DNA of 64,000 nt, taken from positions 19,361,844 to 19,425,843 of the forward strand of contig NC_030859.1 of assembly GCF_000208745.1 (NCBI RefSeq), given 5' to 3'. The stretch comes from Theobroma cacao. Taxonomy: Eukaryota; Streptophyta; Magnoliopsida; Malvales; Malvaceae. A model generated the notes under the pieces. It did no database searches, was not told the DNA's origin, and saw only the letters and a program-made list of their open reading frames with translations. Both the position numbers and the translations under genes were made by a program. The number at the start of each line of letters is the position of its first letter. Within the stretch, counting starts at the first letter, position 1. Positions 23,460-34,522 of the stretch are shown one piece after another.

Positions 23460-23840
23460 ATAATTTAGTTAGAGTTATTAGATAATGCTATTGCCTAGTT
23501 AGATTAGGTAATTAGTTAAGAGTACTTAGACTATGAAAAAGATTACGATTAGATTTTCTTTCTTTTTTTTTTGCTCAGCATTAGAATTAGACTTATATAT
23601 ATATATATATACACTTTATCCAGCCAGGTAAGATTTGTTAATACATAATTTACAGTTTTATATTATATAAGAATTTCTCTTCTTTTTAAATAGTATTAGA
23701 GCTTTGTGTTTGATAAGATGGTGGCACTGGTAAAAATGGTGGCTGAGAACAATCATCAGCCATTTGATGAAGACGATATCGCGTTATTGAAAACCTATGG
23801 TTTAGGTCCATATTCTAATAGCATCAAGAAAGTGGAAAAA

Positions 23841-23845
23841 GAAAT
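23841..23845. repeat. Target duplication GAAAT, left
   Basis: The same pentamer is at 30019-30023. Both belong to the RPT1-like sequence. Confidence 0.85.
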
Positions 23846-24290
23846 TGTTTCATTGTTTGCTAATGTTGGTATTTGGACTCTTGAACTAAAACGTTAATAA
23901 GCAATTAATTTTATTATTTTAGTTTTTGGATTAAATAATAAAAGGTTATTTATGAATAGTGCTTATTCATAAAACATCATGATTGAAGAGTTAGGAAAAA
24001 GTTACCTTATTACATAGAACTTTTGAGCAGTTAGAGATTATGAAAGGAAACTACTATTTAAGAGTTATATTATGAAAGGAAACAAGTCTTTCATTGAAAG
24101 ACGAATACGTTGGCTTATTATATAAATAGCGTTCTTACACTGCCATTTTCACTATTTTGATAAGTGTGTTAAGGATTTTATTGTATTCTGGAGGTTGAGA
24201 AAATAACTTAAGGAAAGTGTTAATTCACACCCTCAAAGTCGTACTTTTCTTTCTTCTCAAAATTTCTCCTTATTCTCAAATTTTGTAACA
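23846..24290 (+). repeat. 5' LTR of copia
   Basis: 445 bp, ending TTTTGTAACA. It matches 29574-30018 throughout (GTTAATAAGCAATTAATTTT, GTTGGCTTATTATATAAA) with moderate divergence. TATTATATAAA near 24118 is a likely TATA box. Confidence 0.85.
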
Positions 24291-24329
24291 ATCTTAAGGT
24301 ATTCTCTGTAAAATTTTTTTGCAATTATT

Positions 24330-25480
24330 TCATAATGGAGACTGGGTTAGATTCAAGTGCGAAGGTTCACTTCAAAAATTAAGAAGTGAACAAACTTGAT
24401 CAGTTCAATGGAACGAATTTCAGTAGATAGAGGGACAAGATGGTATTCCTATTAACCACATTGAAAATTTATTATGTTTTTTGAAACGGACCAACCATCA
24501 AATCCAAAAGAGATCATGCCAATAGAAGCAACATCTTTTGAAAACATCATTGCTATAACAACTGCTGCCATAACCACTACTGACGTTAACATGGAGAAAC
24601 GAAAACATGACGAGTTTATATGTTGTGGATACATTCTCAATTCTCTCATTGATCGATTGTATGAACTCTGCAGACATAAGACTTCAACAAAGAAAATGTG
24701 GACTACACATGAGGAAACGTACAAAAAGGTACAGATAAATTTCTTGTATTGAGATACTTCGAGTTTACCGTGACAGATACCAAACCTATTATGGTTCAAG
24801 TACATGAGTTATGAATTCTAGCCTTTAAATTAAACAAATTGTAAATCAAAATTCCTGACTCACTTCAAGTAAGAGCATTTTTGTCCAAGCTTCCACCTTC
24901 TTTGAATAAATATAGGAAGAAAATTTTGCATTCTCTTGAAACTTTTACTATTGAAGAGTTTCAAACTTGTTTGCATGTTGAGGTAGAAAATCGTGTTAGA
25001 GATGCACTCATTCTTGGGTCGTCAATGAAAAAAAAAAAGGTTCTAGAAAATTAAAAAGAAATAGAGTCCAAAAAATTGACTTTAAGAAATATAAGAGTGA
25101 TAAAATATTTTATCATTGTAGAAAGAACGGACTTTTATCAAGGAGTGCAAGTTCAGAAATTTTGAAAATCTTGAAAACAAGATTGCTGTTTCTAGTTTTG
25201 GAAACAAAGTAAACCTCATTGAACATGATGTTAAAGAGCTTGTTGCAATGGTGACTGAAATGCATATTAGAATGGTTACCAAAGTAAACATAGCTACTGT
25301 AACAAAACATTCAGAACGGTGGTTAGATTTTGATGCTACTATTCATGTTTGTAATGACAAAACGCAGTTCAAGAGTTATGAAGAACTCAAGAGACCAGAA
25401 GAAATTCTAATGGGGAACCATAATCCTGCTAAAGTGCTTGGCAAAGGAATGGTTAAGTTAAAATTTATGTCAAGGTAGAA
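24330..25480 (+). pseudogene. Copia gag and protease, degraded
   Basis: The gag starts near the ATG at 24333 and is broken by stops. Recognisable pieces are LDQFNGTNF and a weak zinc-knuckle remnant near 25110 (YHCRKNG). The protease remains at 25248-25478 as RWLDFDATIHVCNDK, where the catalytic DSGA is changed to DFDA, followed by EILMGNHNPAKVLGKGMV. Confidence 0.7.
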
Positions 25481-25659
25481 ATTAACTTTACTTTAACGTA
25501 TTCCATGTTCCTGAAATGAGAAAAAATCTTTTGTTTGCACATTTCTTGTGTAAGAATGGTTTTAAGATTGTACTAGAATTTGATAAGGTTGTAGTATAAA
25601 AAAATATTGTATTTGTTGGAAAAGGATATTCTTGTGACTGAATAGTCAAACTCAATATC

Positions 25660-26674
25660 AATGAAATGAATAATTCTTTGCCGTATACTGTTGAGCTTTA
25701 TTATGATTTATGGCATGTTGGATTAGGTAATTTAAATTTTCAATCTTTAAAATTTATGTCAAGACATGGTTATATTTCATGTCAAAAAGATAGTTTTGAA
25801 AATTGTGAAATTTGTGTTAAGGCAAAAATGACTAAGAAACCTTTTCCAAAAGTTGAAAGAAAATCAAAATTATGAAAACTTATACATTTTGATCTTTGTA
25901 AACTAAATGGTTTACTGACAAAGGGAGGGAAAAGGTATTTTATAATGTTCATTAATGATTATTCTTGCTTCACTCATGTTTATTTAATGAAAACAAAAGA
26001 TGAAGCATTTGTCAAATTCAAGGAATTTAAAAATATTGTAGAATATTAAAAAAAAAAGAAAATTAAAATTTTTCAAAGTGATAGAGGAAAAGAATATTTT
26101 CTAGACTCGTTTTTTTTATTTTGTAAAGAGAATGAAATAATTTATCAAAGAACAGCTCTTTATGCACCCCCAACATAATGGATTAGCCGAAAAAAAAAAT
26201 AGAACGCTAGTAGATATAGTAAATAATACATTTTTAAATGTAAAGACCCTTTTAATCTTTGGGGAAAAGCACTTTTGACAGGATGTCATATGAGCAATAG
26301 AATTCCTTAAAAGAAATTACTTATGACACTATATGAATTATGAAATAATGGCAAAAAATCAAAATTTGAATTATTTTAAAGTGTGGGGGTGTCTAGTTTA
26401 TTATAAAATCACATATTCTAATGAGACAAAATTAGGACCTAGAGGCATCAAAAGTATTTTTGGTGGTTATGCACAAAATTCAAAAGTGTATAGATTACTT
26501 AATCTAAATTTTAATGTTATAGTTAAATCTGTACATGTTGATTTCTTTGAAAACAAATTTGTTTACAATTTTGCTAATTTGGAAAAAGAAAAGCAAGTTG
26601 AAATGGCTCCAATAGTTGGTGAAAAAGAAAAGAAATTAATGAATCTATTGAGCCAAAAAGGAGTTAAAGATTGA
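25660..26674 (+). pseudogene. Copia integrase, degraded
   Basis: The GAG-pre-integrase zinc region is at 25690-25850 (LWHVGLGNLNFQSL, CEICVKAK). The catalytic core has IHFDLCKLNG, FINDYSCFTHVYLMK and FQSDRGKEY in broken frames to 26200. The C-terminal part (26333-26674) has NYFKVWGCLVYY and FGGYAQNSKVYRL. Stops occur near 25875, 26049 and 26177. Confidence 0.8.
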
Positions 26675-26689
26675 GAAAAGAGAAACATT

Positions 26690-28990
26690 TATATTCTGAT
26701 TATATTTCTCCAGAATCAATTGTTTTTCTAATTGAAGGAGATAGAACCAAAATACTAAATAAAACATCAATTCTACTAAGTGTAGATGAAGACCCCAAAA
26801 CTTTCAGTGAAGCAATGTCTTCAAGATATGCGGCTTCTTGAAAAGAAGTTGCAAATGATGAAATGGACTCAATAGTGTCTAATAATACATGGGTTTTAGT
26901 TGATTTACCTTTAGATTCTGAATCAATTGGATGTAAATGAGTGTTTAGAAGGAAATATAATACCAATGGTTTCATACAAACCTTTAAATTAATATTAGTT
27001 TCTAAAGGTTTCAAACAAACAAAAGTCATAGACTATTTTGATACATATGCTCTAATAGCTAAAATGACATCCATTAGAACACTTATAGCACTAGCTTCGA
27101 TCTATAAGTTGCATATAAATCAAATGGATATTAAAACGACCTTTTTAAATAGTGATTTAAAGGAAGAAGTATATATGGAACAACCAGAAGGTTTTATACT
27201 TCCTAGAAATGAGAGAAAAGTTTGTAAATTGGTTAAATCACTGTATGGGCAAAAGCAAGGTCCTAATCAATGGCAAGAGAAATTTGACTCATCCATATTT
27301 CTTTATGGTTTTAAACATAATGGGGTTGACAAGTGCGTTTACTCAAAATTTACAAAAAATTATGAAGTAATAATATATGTCTTTATGTTGATGATATGCT
27401 AATATTTAGCAATAACATGATCAGATAAATGAAACAAAGAAATATTTAACCTTTGCATTTAAAATGAAAGATTTGAATGAGGTTGATACTATTTTGGGTA
27501 TTAATATTAAGAAACATAATAGTGGTTATGTTTTTAATCAAAGTCACTATATTGATAAATTGATCAATAAATTTAAACATCTCAACATAAAAGAATTTAG
27601 TACTCCATATGACTCAAGTATAAAAATCATGAGAATGGTGACCAAGTAATTACACAACTTGAATAAGCTAGGGCTATTGGAAGCATTATGTACGCTATGC
27701 ATTATGTCACGGTCCACACCAACCCTTGTGACATATCGTTCGCTTTGGCCCGCTGGCTTCATGATTTTGTCCCACAAAAGGCACCTCATAGGTTAAAGGT
27801 GGTGTGAATCCTTATATTCCTAATATCACTCTAGTACATAGCCAATGTGGGATTCATGACTCCCTTCTTTAGGACCTTGACATCTACCTTACTCCCCGCT
27901 TGGAGTTTCTCTACGATGTGAGACTTTATGGCTTACTCGTTAAGAGCATTATCTCGACGATGTGGGATTCATGTTTACGCGAGGAGCATGACATCCTCCC
28001 CCACTTCAACAAGGGTCCATTATCCTTAGTGGCACATTGCTAGTACTCAGAGTCTGCTCTAATACCAATTGTCATGATCCACACCAACCTTGTGAGGTAT
28101 TGTCCCCTTTAGCCCACTGGTCTCATGGTTTTGTCCCACAAAAGGTGCCTCACAGGTTAAAGGTAGTGTGAACCCTTATATACTCAGTATCACTCTAGTA
28201 CATAGTCAATGTGGGATTCATGGCTCCCATGACATCCACCCTTACTCTTCGTTGAGAACTTTTCTTTGATGTGGGACTTTGTGGCTCACTCATTGAGAGT
28301 ATTATCTCGATGATGTGGGATTCACGTCTACAAGAGGACCATGACACATTAAACTAGGCCAAATATTGTATTTGCAATCGACAAATTATCAAGATATACA
28401 AGTAGGCCTCATAAAATTCATTAGAAAGCCATTAGGAGAGTTCTTGGATATATTTAAAGAGCTAAAAATTTTGGCTTACATTATTCAAACTATCCAAGGG
28501 TATTAATAGGATATTTTGATGCAAGTTGGATTACTAGTGTAAATGATAACAAGTCCATTTCAAGTTGGATTTTTACAATAGGAGGTGGTGCCATTAGTTG
28601 GACATCTAAGAAACAAACTTGCATCTCACATTCAATAATGGAGTTTGAGTTTATAGCTTTAGCTATAGCAGGAAAGGAATCGAAATGGTTAAGAAATTTG
28701 TTATTAGATATAGAGTTGTGGCCATAATCGATGCTAGCTATTTCCTTATATTATGATAGCACTGCTACAATGTCTAAAGCATATAGTGATGTCTATAATA
28801 GAAAATCTAGACATATTAGTTTAAGACATGATTATATTATAGAATTAATTTCTAGTGGGGTAATTACCATAACATATGTTAAATCTGCAAGTAATTTGGC
28901 AAATCTTCTAACAAAAGGTTTACTAAGGGATTTGGTAAGTATTACTACAAAAGGAATAGGTTTAAGATCCTTATTAGACACCAATAGTGG
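26690..28990 (+). pseudogene. Copia RT and RNase H, split by TRIM
   Basis: The RT is at 26941-27660: LVSKGFKQTKVIDYFDTY, HINQMDIKTTFLNSDLKEEV and CKLVKSLYGQKQGPNQW. YVDDMLI near 27377 sits in a shifted frame. After the TRIM (27705-28346) the RT resumes with TRPNIVFAIDKLSRY. RNase H follows to 28990: GYFDASWITSVNDNKSISSW, TCISHSIMEFEF and SRHISLRHDYIIELI. Stops lie near 28465 and 28726. Confidence 0.85.
27705..28346 (-). mobile_element. TRIM retrotransposon
   Basis: 642 bp with two ~280 bp LTRs (27705 to ~27990 and ~28070 to 28346) starting TGTCA and ending TGACA, around an ~80 bp core. On the minus strand the core has ATTGGTATTAGAGC (primer site close to TGGTATCAGAGC, initiator tRNA-Met) and GTGGGGGAGGA (polypurine tract). 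The target duplication CATTA is at 27700-27704 and 28347-28351, in copia RT codons. It has no coding capacity, as expected for terminal-repeat retrotransposons in miniature. Confidence 0.9.
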
Positions 28991-29009
28991 GAACCTAACT
29001 TTTAACTAG

Positions 29010-29573
29010 TAACCTCTAATTACAAAGTTCAATGGGTAAAAACAAGTTATTGTTATGTGTTTGTGATGCACTATTAGAATCCATTCCTTAAAATCTTGTT
29101 TGAAAATAGTGCAATCCATTGCATATAAAGGTTGAGCTTATACTCTTAATGGAGTTTGAATATTGTATTATGGGAAGAAAAATGTCTAGAGTAATAGGGA
29201 CATTAATGAAAACTCCACCTAAATAAACATAAGGAGTGGTGCCGCTTCAATAAGAAGAATTTGGAGATTCTCTTGTAAATGTTTATTATGAACAAGATAA
29301 GCACATGGCTATTATGGTGCTAAAAGTGAATGACCACTTACAAAAATATAAATGAATATTATGAGTGATGTATCTTTAATTTTAACACTAAGAGTCGAGA
29401 TTCAATCTTTGGGCACCATTTACTTCATTAGGGTTTTGAGATGCATTCACTAATTCATTGTTTAAAGTGAGAGATATCTTCTTGTATGCATAAAATTTAT
29501 TTGTGTGAAAGGTAGAAACATATATATATATATATATTATAAGAAAAGCCAACATTTCAAATTAGCAGGGAAT
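29010..29573. other. Copia 3' untranslated region
   Basis: Non-coding stretch between the RNase H end and the 3' LTR. It includes a TA run at 29520-29540 and a weak purine tract (AGCAGGGAA) just before the LTR. Confidence 0.6.
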
Positions 29574-30018
29574 TATTAGATAGTTTGCTAATGTTGTTAT
29601 TTGGACTCTTGAATTAAAACGTTAATAAGCAATTAATTTTATTATTTTAATTTTTGGATTAAATAATAAAAGGTTATTTGTGAATAGTGCTTATTGATGA
29701 AAAGTCATGATTGAAGAGTTAGGAAAAAGGTATCTTATTACATATAACTTTTGAGTAGTTAGATTATGAAAGGAAATTACTATTTGAAGAGTTATAATAT
29801 GAAAGAAAACTAGTCTTTTCATTGAAAGATATATACGTTGGCTTATTATATAAACAATGTTCTTACACTACCATTTTCACTATTCTAGTAAGTGTGTTAA
29901 GAATTTTATTGTATCCTGGAAATTGAGAAAATACTTTAAAGAAAGTGTTACTTCACGCCCTTAAAGTCAGACTTTTCTTTCTTCTCAAAATTTCTTCTTC
30001 TTCTCAAATTTTCTGACA
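29574..30018 (+). repeat. 3' LTR of copia
   Basis: 445 bp, the same length as the 5' LTR. The start is TATTAG where TG is expected, probably a point change. Confidence 0.85.
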
Positions 30019-30819
30019 GAAATCAAAGAGATGGCCAAAAAGGTGAATGACCTTTGTGGTATCAAAGAATCAGACACTGGGCTAGCTGCACCAAGTCAAT
30101 GGGATCTTGTATCAGTTAAGCAAATGATGCAGAAGAAGCAACCTCTCCAAATTGCAAGATGCACAAAAATAATCAATCCCAACACAAAGGATGCTAAATA
30201 TGTTATTAACGTAAAGCAAATTGTTAAGTTTGTTGTGGGGCTAGGTGACAGTTTCCCCCACTGACATAGAGGAAGGCATGTGTGACCATGATGACTGTGG
30301 AGGAGAAGCCTGATGTCATGTCACCTATAATGATGATGGTGGATGCAAGGATCAGATTGAAAAGATACGAGAAGTTGTTGAGCTGCGCATGCTACATCCT
30401 GAGAAATTTGTTAAGCTTGGGATTGATCTGCCTAAAGGTGTTCTCTGTTATGGTCCTTCTGGAATTAGTAAGACCCTTATTGCGAGGGCTGTGGCAAAAA
30501 GAATAGATGATTGCTTCATCCGTGTTATTGGAAGTGAGCTTGTTTAGAAGCATGTTGGTGTGGGGCTAGGTTGGTGCAAGAAGTTTTCCAGATGGCACGT
30601 TCCAAAAAAGCATGCATCGTGTTCTTTGATGAAGTTGATGCTGTTGGGGTGCACGTTTTGATGATGGTGTTGGTGGAGATAATGACGTGTAGAGAACAAT
30701 GTTTGAGATTGTCAATCAGCTTGACGGGTTTGATGCCCGTGGAAACATCAAAGTTCTGATGGTAACTAACAGGCCCGACACCTTGGATCCTGCAAATTTC
30801 TGAACAAATATTTCATCCA

Positions 30820-31270
30820 GTTCTATGATTAGAACTAAGAAGAGCACATATGGGGTTGCACACTTACATTATTTTAAAGGTATTCAATTGTTCAATTTGA
30901 AAATGACAAAATATAAATGAGAAGAGCACACATGGGGTTGCACAGTTGCATTATCTTAAAGGTATTCAATTGTAGAATTCGAAAATGACGAATTACAACT
31001 GAGAAGAGCACACATGGGGTTGCACACTTGCATCATCTTAAAGATATTCAATTGTCCAATTCGAAAATGATGAACTAGAACTAAGAAGAGCACACATGGG
31101 GTTGCACACTTGCATCATCTTAAAGGTATTCAATTGACTAATTCAAAAGTAATGACTTAGAATTGAGAAGAGCCACGTGGGGTTGCACACTTGCATTATC
31201 TTAAAATATTCGGTAAATCTGGCTTTAAAATAATCACCCTATACAATAGTTGTCCAATTCGGAAATGACA
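30820..31270. repeat. 82 bp tandem array, copy 1
   Basis: About five units of ATTCAATTGTCCAATTCGAA + AATGACGAATTAGAACTGAG + AAGAGCACACATGGGGTTGC + ACACTTGCATTATCTTAAAG + GT, with substitutions and one degenerate end. It starts directly after the fused RPT1/X breakpoint. Confidence 0.9.
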
Positions 31271-31488
31271 TAAGAATTTTGGTAAGAGACTTGAAAATTA
31301 AAATTATCACACTATATAATATTTGTCCAATTCAAAAATTAAAAGCATAACACTTGAAAATTAAAAACATAACACTTCAAAATTGAAAGCATAACAATTG
31401 AAATTAAAAGGCCTCAGGTTAAACTTATGAATTGAGACAGCCAGAGACACGGGGCTTTCAGATCAACTAGGTACCGGAGTCTTGATCC

Positions 31489-31701
31489 CTAGGATCGTTT
31501 CTTGGAATTTTCGCTGACTGTATTGCTGTCCGGTATATTCTCTTTCTTGGTTCCCTTCAACTCTTCTCGTGCTTCAACTAGAGTTTTCATCTTTTCAGCA
31601 CGAATCAGATATTCCACCTCATTAATAAAAGAGTCGGGAAGTGATGCAAGGAACACCAGTGCTATTTCTTCTTCATTTGTATTCGCACCCAACTTCTTCA
31701 A
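31489..31701 (-). pseudogene. X2, fragment of unknown small gene
   Basis: A 70-codon frame, close to X1 (EEIALVFLASLPDSFINEVE, then RAEKMKTLVEAREELKG and a basic end). It is again head to head with an RPT1 copy (ATG at 31900). No start codon context is convincing and no family is recognised. Confidence 0.5.
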
Positions 31702-32441
31702 TTTTTTTATTATTAAGATAATTATACTAATAATTTAGTTAGAGTTATTATACAATACTATTATCTAGTTAGACTAAAATTATTTAGTTGAATAAGAATA
31801 GGATTAACCTTTTATATATATACACAATAAGGTAGACAATTAAGATATATCAATACATAATTAACTTGTAGTTTCATCAGAGTTTTGTGTTTGATAAGAT
31901 GGTGGCTGATTAAGATAGATATACACACTAAGGTAGACAATTAAAATATATCAATACATAATTAACTACACAGAGGATGCTAAATAGGTTATTAACGTAA
32001 AACCAATTGCTAAGTTTGTTATGGGGCTGGGGGACAAAGTTTCCCCACTGACATAGAAGAAGGCATGCGTTTTTGGTTGGATCGCAATAAAAATCAGATA
32101 CAGATTCCCTTACCTCCAAAAATTGATCCAAGTGTGACCATGATATCTGTGGAGAAGAAGCCTGATGTCATCTATAATGATGTTAGTGGATGCAAGTAGC
32201 AGACTGAAAAGATGCGAGAAGTTGTTGAGCTGCCCATGTTATATCCTGAGAAATTTGTTAAGGTTGGGATTGATCCGCCTAAAGGTGTTCTCTTTTGTGG
32301 TCCTCCTGGAACTGATAAGACCCTTCTTGCAAGGGCTGTGGCAAATAGAACAGATGCTTGCTTCATCCGTGTTATTGGAAGTGAGCTTGTTCAAAAATAT
32401 GTTGGTGAGGGAGCTAGGACGGTGCGAGAAGTTTTCCAGAT

Positions 32442-32446
32442 GGCAG
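32442..32446. repeat. Target duplication GGCAG, left
   Basis: Repeated at 46438-46442. Both copies lie in the FQMA(R) codons of the RPT1-like sequence. Confidence 0.9.
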
Positions 32447-33592
32447 TGTACACACAAATTTCTCGTCGAAATTTCTTGACTTGAAAATTATGAGACAAAT
32501 ACAAAAATTTGATGAAGTAAGTGATGATCTCTGAAAATTTCTCTGATTAATTTCTTCAATTTATCTTCAAGAGTCGCAAACTTGGACTTAGTCTTGATCA
32601 CGAACGTACTTGATCTTCGCGTCAAGGGTCTTCACGACTTAGTCTTGATCACGAACACTTGATCTTCGCGTCAAGGGTCTTCACGACTTAGTCTTGATCA
32701 CGAACACTTGATCTTCGCTTCAAGGGTCTTCACGACTTAATGTTGATCACAAACACAATATCTTGATCACGAACTTCACTTGATATCTTGATCACGAACT
32801 TCGTTGCCGCTTGATCACGAACTTCGTTGTTGCTTGATCTTCACTTCAAAAATCTTCTATTCTTCTAGATCTCTGAAATGCTCTCAATCTTCAAATGCTC
32901 CCAATCTTTGAATGCCTCTGAATTTTCGAATGCCTCTCAATCAATCCAAATGGCTTGGGGGAGCCCCCTATTTATAATGTTTGGTGGGAGACTTTGATGA
33001 GAATGTAATGTCTTTGAATTATCTCAAAATTATTTTAATTTATTTAGAGATAAATTATAATGACTCATTAAAAGTCTTTTGATTGGCCGGACCTTGAATC
33101 CTTGAATTTTGATTGGCCGAAGTTAGATATTATCTCTAAATTATCTCAATTTATTTAGAGATAAATTAAATAATCCAATTTGACTTTTATCTCTAAATTA
33201 ATATAATTATTAGAGATAAATTAAATGGCCAATAATTAAATTTTGATTGGTCAAAAATATGAATATTATCTCTAAATTATCTTGATTTATTTAGAGATAA
33301 ATTGGATGACCAATAACTAATTTTTGATTGGTCAAAAATATAAATATTATCTGTAAATTAAATTGATTTATTTATAGATAAATTGAATGACCAATAACTA
33401 ATTTTTGATTGGTCCAATCTAAATATTATCTCAAGGGATAAATATATACCAATAGGAGATTTGGTTCAACTATATGTCTTTAAAATAATCCAACCAATAA
33501 ATTAATTATTTTATAATTAATTACATGGTTATGACATCATTAAATCCACGTGGCGGCACGTAATTGGCTGATAATTTTTTTCTCCTTCTACA
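32447..33592 (-). repeat. 3' LTR of Tat element, 1146 bp
   Basis: It contains three 49 bp units (TTGATCACGAACACTTGATC...TTCACGACTTAGT), two 23 bp units (CTTGATCACGAACTTCGTTG), then an AT-rich part with three 81 bp units. Each 81 bp unit has a CCAAT...ATTGG hairpin. Confidence 0.9.
32588..32850. repeat. LTR minisatellite, 49 bp x3 plus 23 bp units
   Basis: Shorter version of the array at 45240-45690. Units are well conserved (few substitutions each). Confidence 0.85.
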
Positions 33593-34305
33593 AATGCGCC
33601 CTCAAGACTTGTTCACACATGATTTTGAATGTGACAAGTGGACAAGTCTTGAAATTTTAAAATTTTTAGGATTTCTTAAAATCCTAATGTGTCTTGGTAT
33701 ACTTGCAATCCAAATTAAATTTGAATTATGCTTACTCATTAGTAAGAGAATCATAATCTTGGAAGATGTATATTGCAATAAAACTATTTGAAGAAGTATA
33801 TTGCAATAAGACTATAATTTTGAAAGAGGTATATTGTAATAAAACTATTTAAAGAAGTATATTGCAATTAGGATTACATTCCTTAATCAACAAGGACTTT
33901 GTCTTTTTACTCTAGAAAAAGGGAATTCCCTTGTTAATTTTCTGCACATCAAAATATTGGAATCCACAATATTTTGGTTGCGATTGCTGCAGTTCGTGCT
34001 CCAATTCATGGTTGAAGACCGGTAGATTTGAGATTTCCCCAACGTTAAGCAAAAGCCGCCTAGTTCTTGTTGGTAAAAATATCTTTACTTTCTCAATTCT
34101 TATTTTGTTTACATGGTAAACCGATGCAAAATTTCCTTGCCACGTTTCAAGCTATGCAAATAATATTTTGCCACACTTTTGATCCATGCAAATTGCCAAG
34201 CAATTGCAAATTATTATGCTAAAAAAAACCATTGCCAAGCCACGTTTCAATTGTCATGCAAGATACTTGAATTGAAGTGGGAGAAATTGGCAACAATTTA
34301 AAGTA
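33593..34305. other. Spacer between LTR and PMD gene
   Basis: Non-coding. On the minus strand TTGAGGGCGCAT next to the LTR is the likely polypurine tract, though imperfect. At 33757-33880 there are four ~30 bp repeats of GTATATTGCAATAAAACTAT type, alternating in two forms. The rest is AT-rich and probably holds the promoter of the plus-strand gene. Confidence 0.5.
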
Positions 34306-34512
34306 GTGCTCTTTACAATAGCACTTGTTGATCCTTGGGGGGTGCTCTTTAAAATAGCACATAATTTATTATCCTTGGAGGGTACTCTTTATCATAGCAC
34401 TTGTTGATCCTTAGACGGTGCTCTTTATACTAGCACACAATTTATTATCCTCGGAGGGTGCTCTTTATAATAGCACTTGTTGATCCTTGGGAGGTGCTCT
34501 TTATACTAGCAC
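34306..34512 (+). promoter_or_regulatory. Array of six GTGCT-N9-AGCAC hairpins
   Basis: Inverted repeats start at 34306, 34342, 34382, 34418, 34458 and 34494, with spacing 36/40/36/40/36, so a 76 bp dimer is repeated three times. Five have perfect 5 bp stems and the third has GTACT. Loops are CTTTANNNT. The spacers alternate between TTGTTGATCCTTGG-like and A(C/T)AATTTATTATCCT-like text. The array ends 11 bp before the first ATG of the PMD gene (34523). Function unknown: it could act as a protein-binding array, an RNA structure in a leader, or simple repeat drift. Confidence 0.8.
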
Positions 34513-34522
34513 ACAATTTATC

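Larger units (their letters stand above)
23846..30018 (+). mobile_element. Ty1/copia retrotransposon inserted in RPT1-psi1
   Basis: 6173 bp with two 445 bp LTRs, a 5 bp target duplication (GAAAT) and the copia order gag-protease-integrase-RT-RNase H on +. All coding parts contain stops or frameshifts, so it is inactive. A 642 bp TRIM lies inside its RT. The end of the right LTR is TTCTGACA and the left LTR starts TGTTTCATTG. Confidence 0.9.
23718..30798 (+). pseudogene. RPT1-psi1, processed pseudogene split by copia
   Basis: Two parts (23718-23845 and 30019-30798) rejoin when the copia element and one GAAAT are removed. The frame shows [20 protein letters not shown], then [46 protein letters not shown] and [14 protein letters not shown]. 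This is the plant 26S proteasome regulatory subunit 7 (RPT1), an AAA+ ATPase of the 19S base. No introns are seen, so it is likely a retrocopy. Defects: Walker A reads GPSGISKT, about 20 codons are lost near 30270, there are several frameshifts and stops, and the coding match ends at LDPA near 30795. Confidence 0.9.

Noticed and set aside
24330..24850. X fragments as simple copia gag pieces
   Set aside because: The X1-X3 N-terminal half has a faint UBN2-like look, but the C-terminal half aligns with X4 and not with gag, and the position beside RPT1 is constant.
30820..31270. CRISPR-like array (regular repeats)
   Set aside because: The whole 82 bp unit repeats without unique spacers, and the genome is a plant; it is a tandem repeat.
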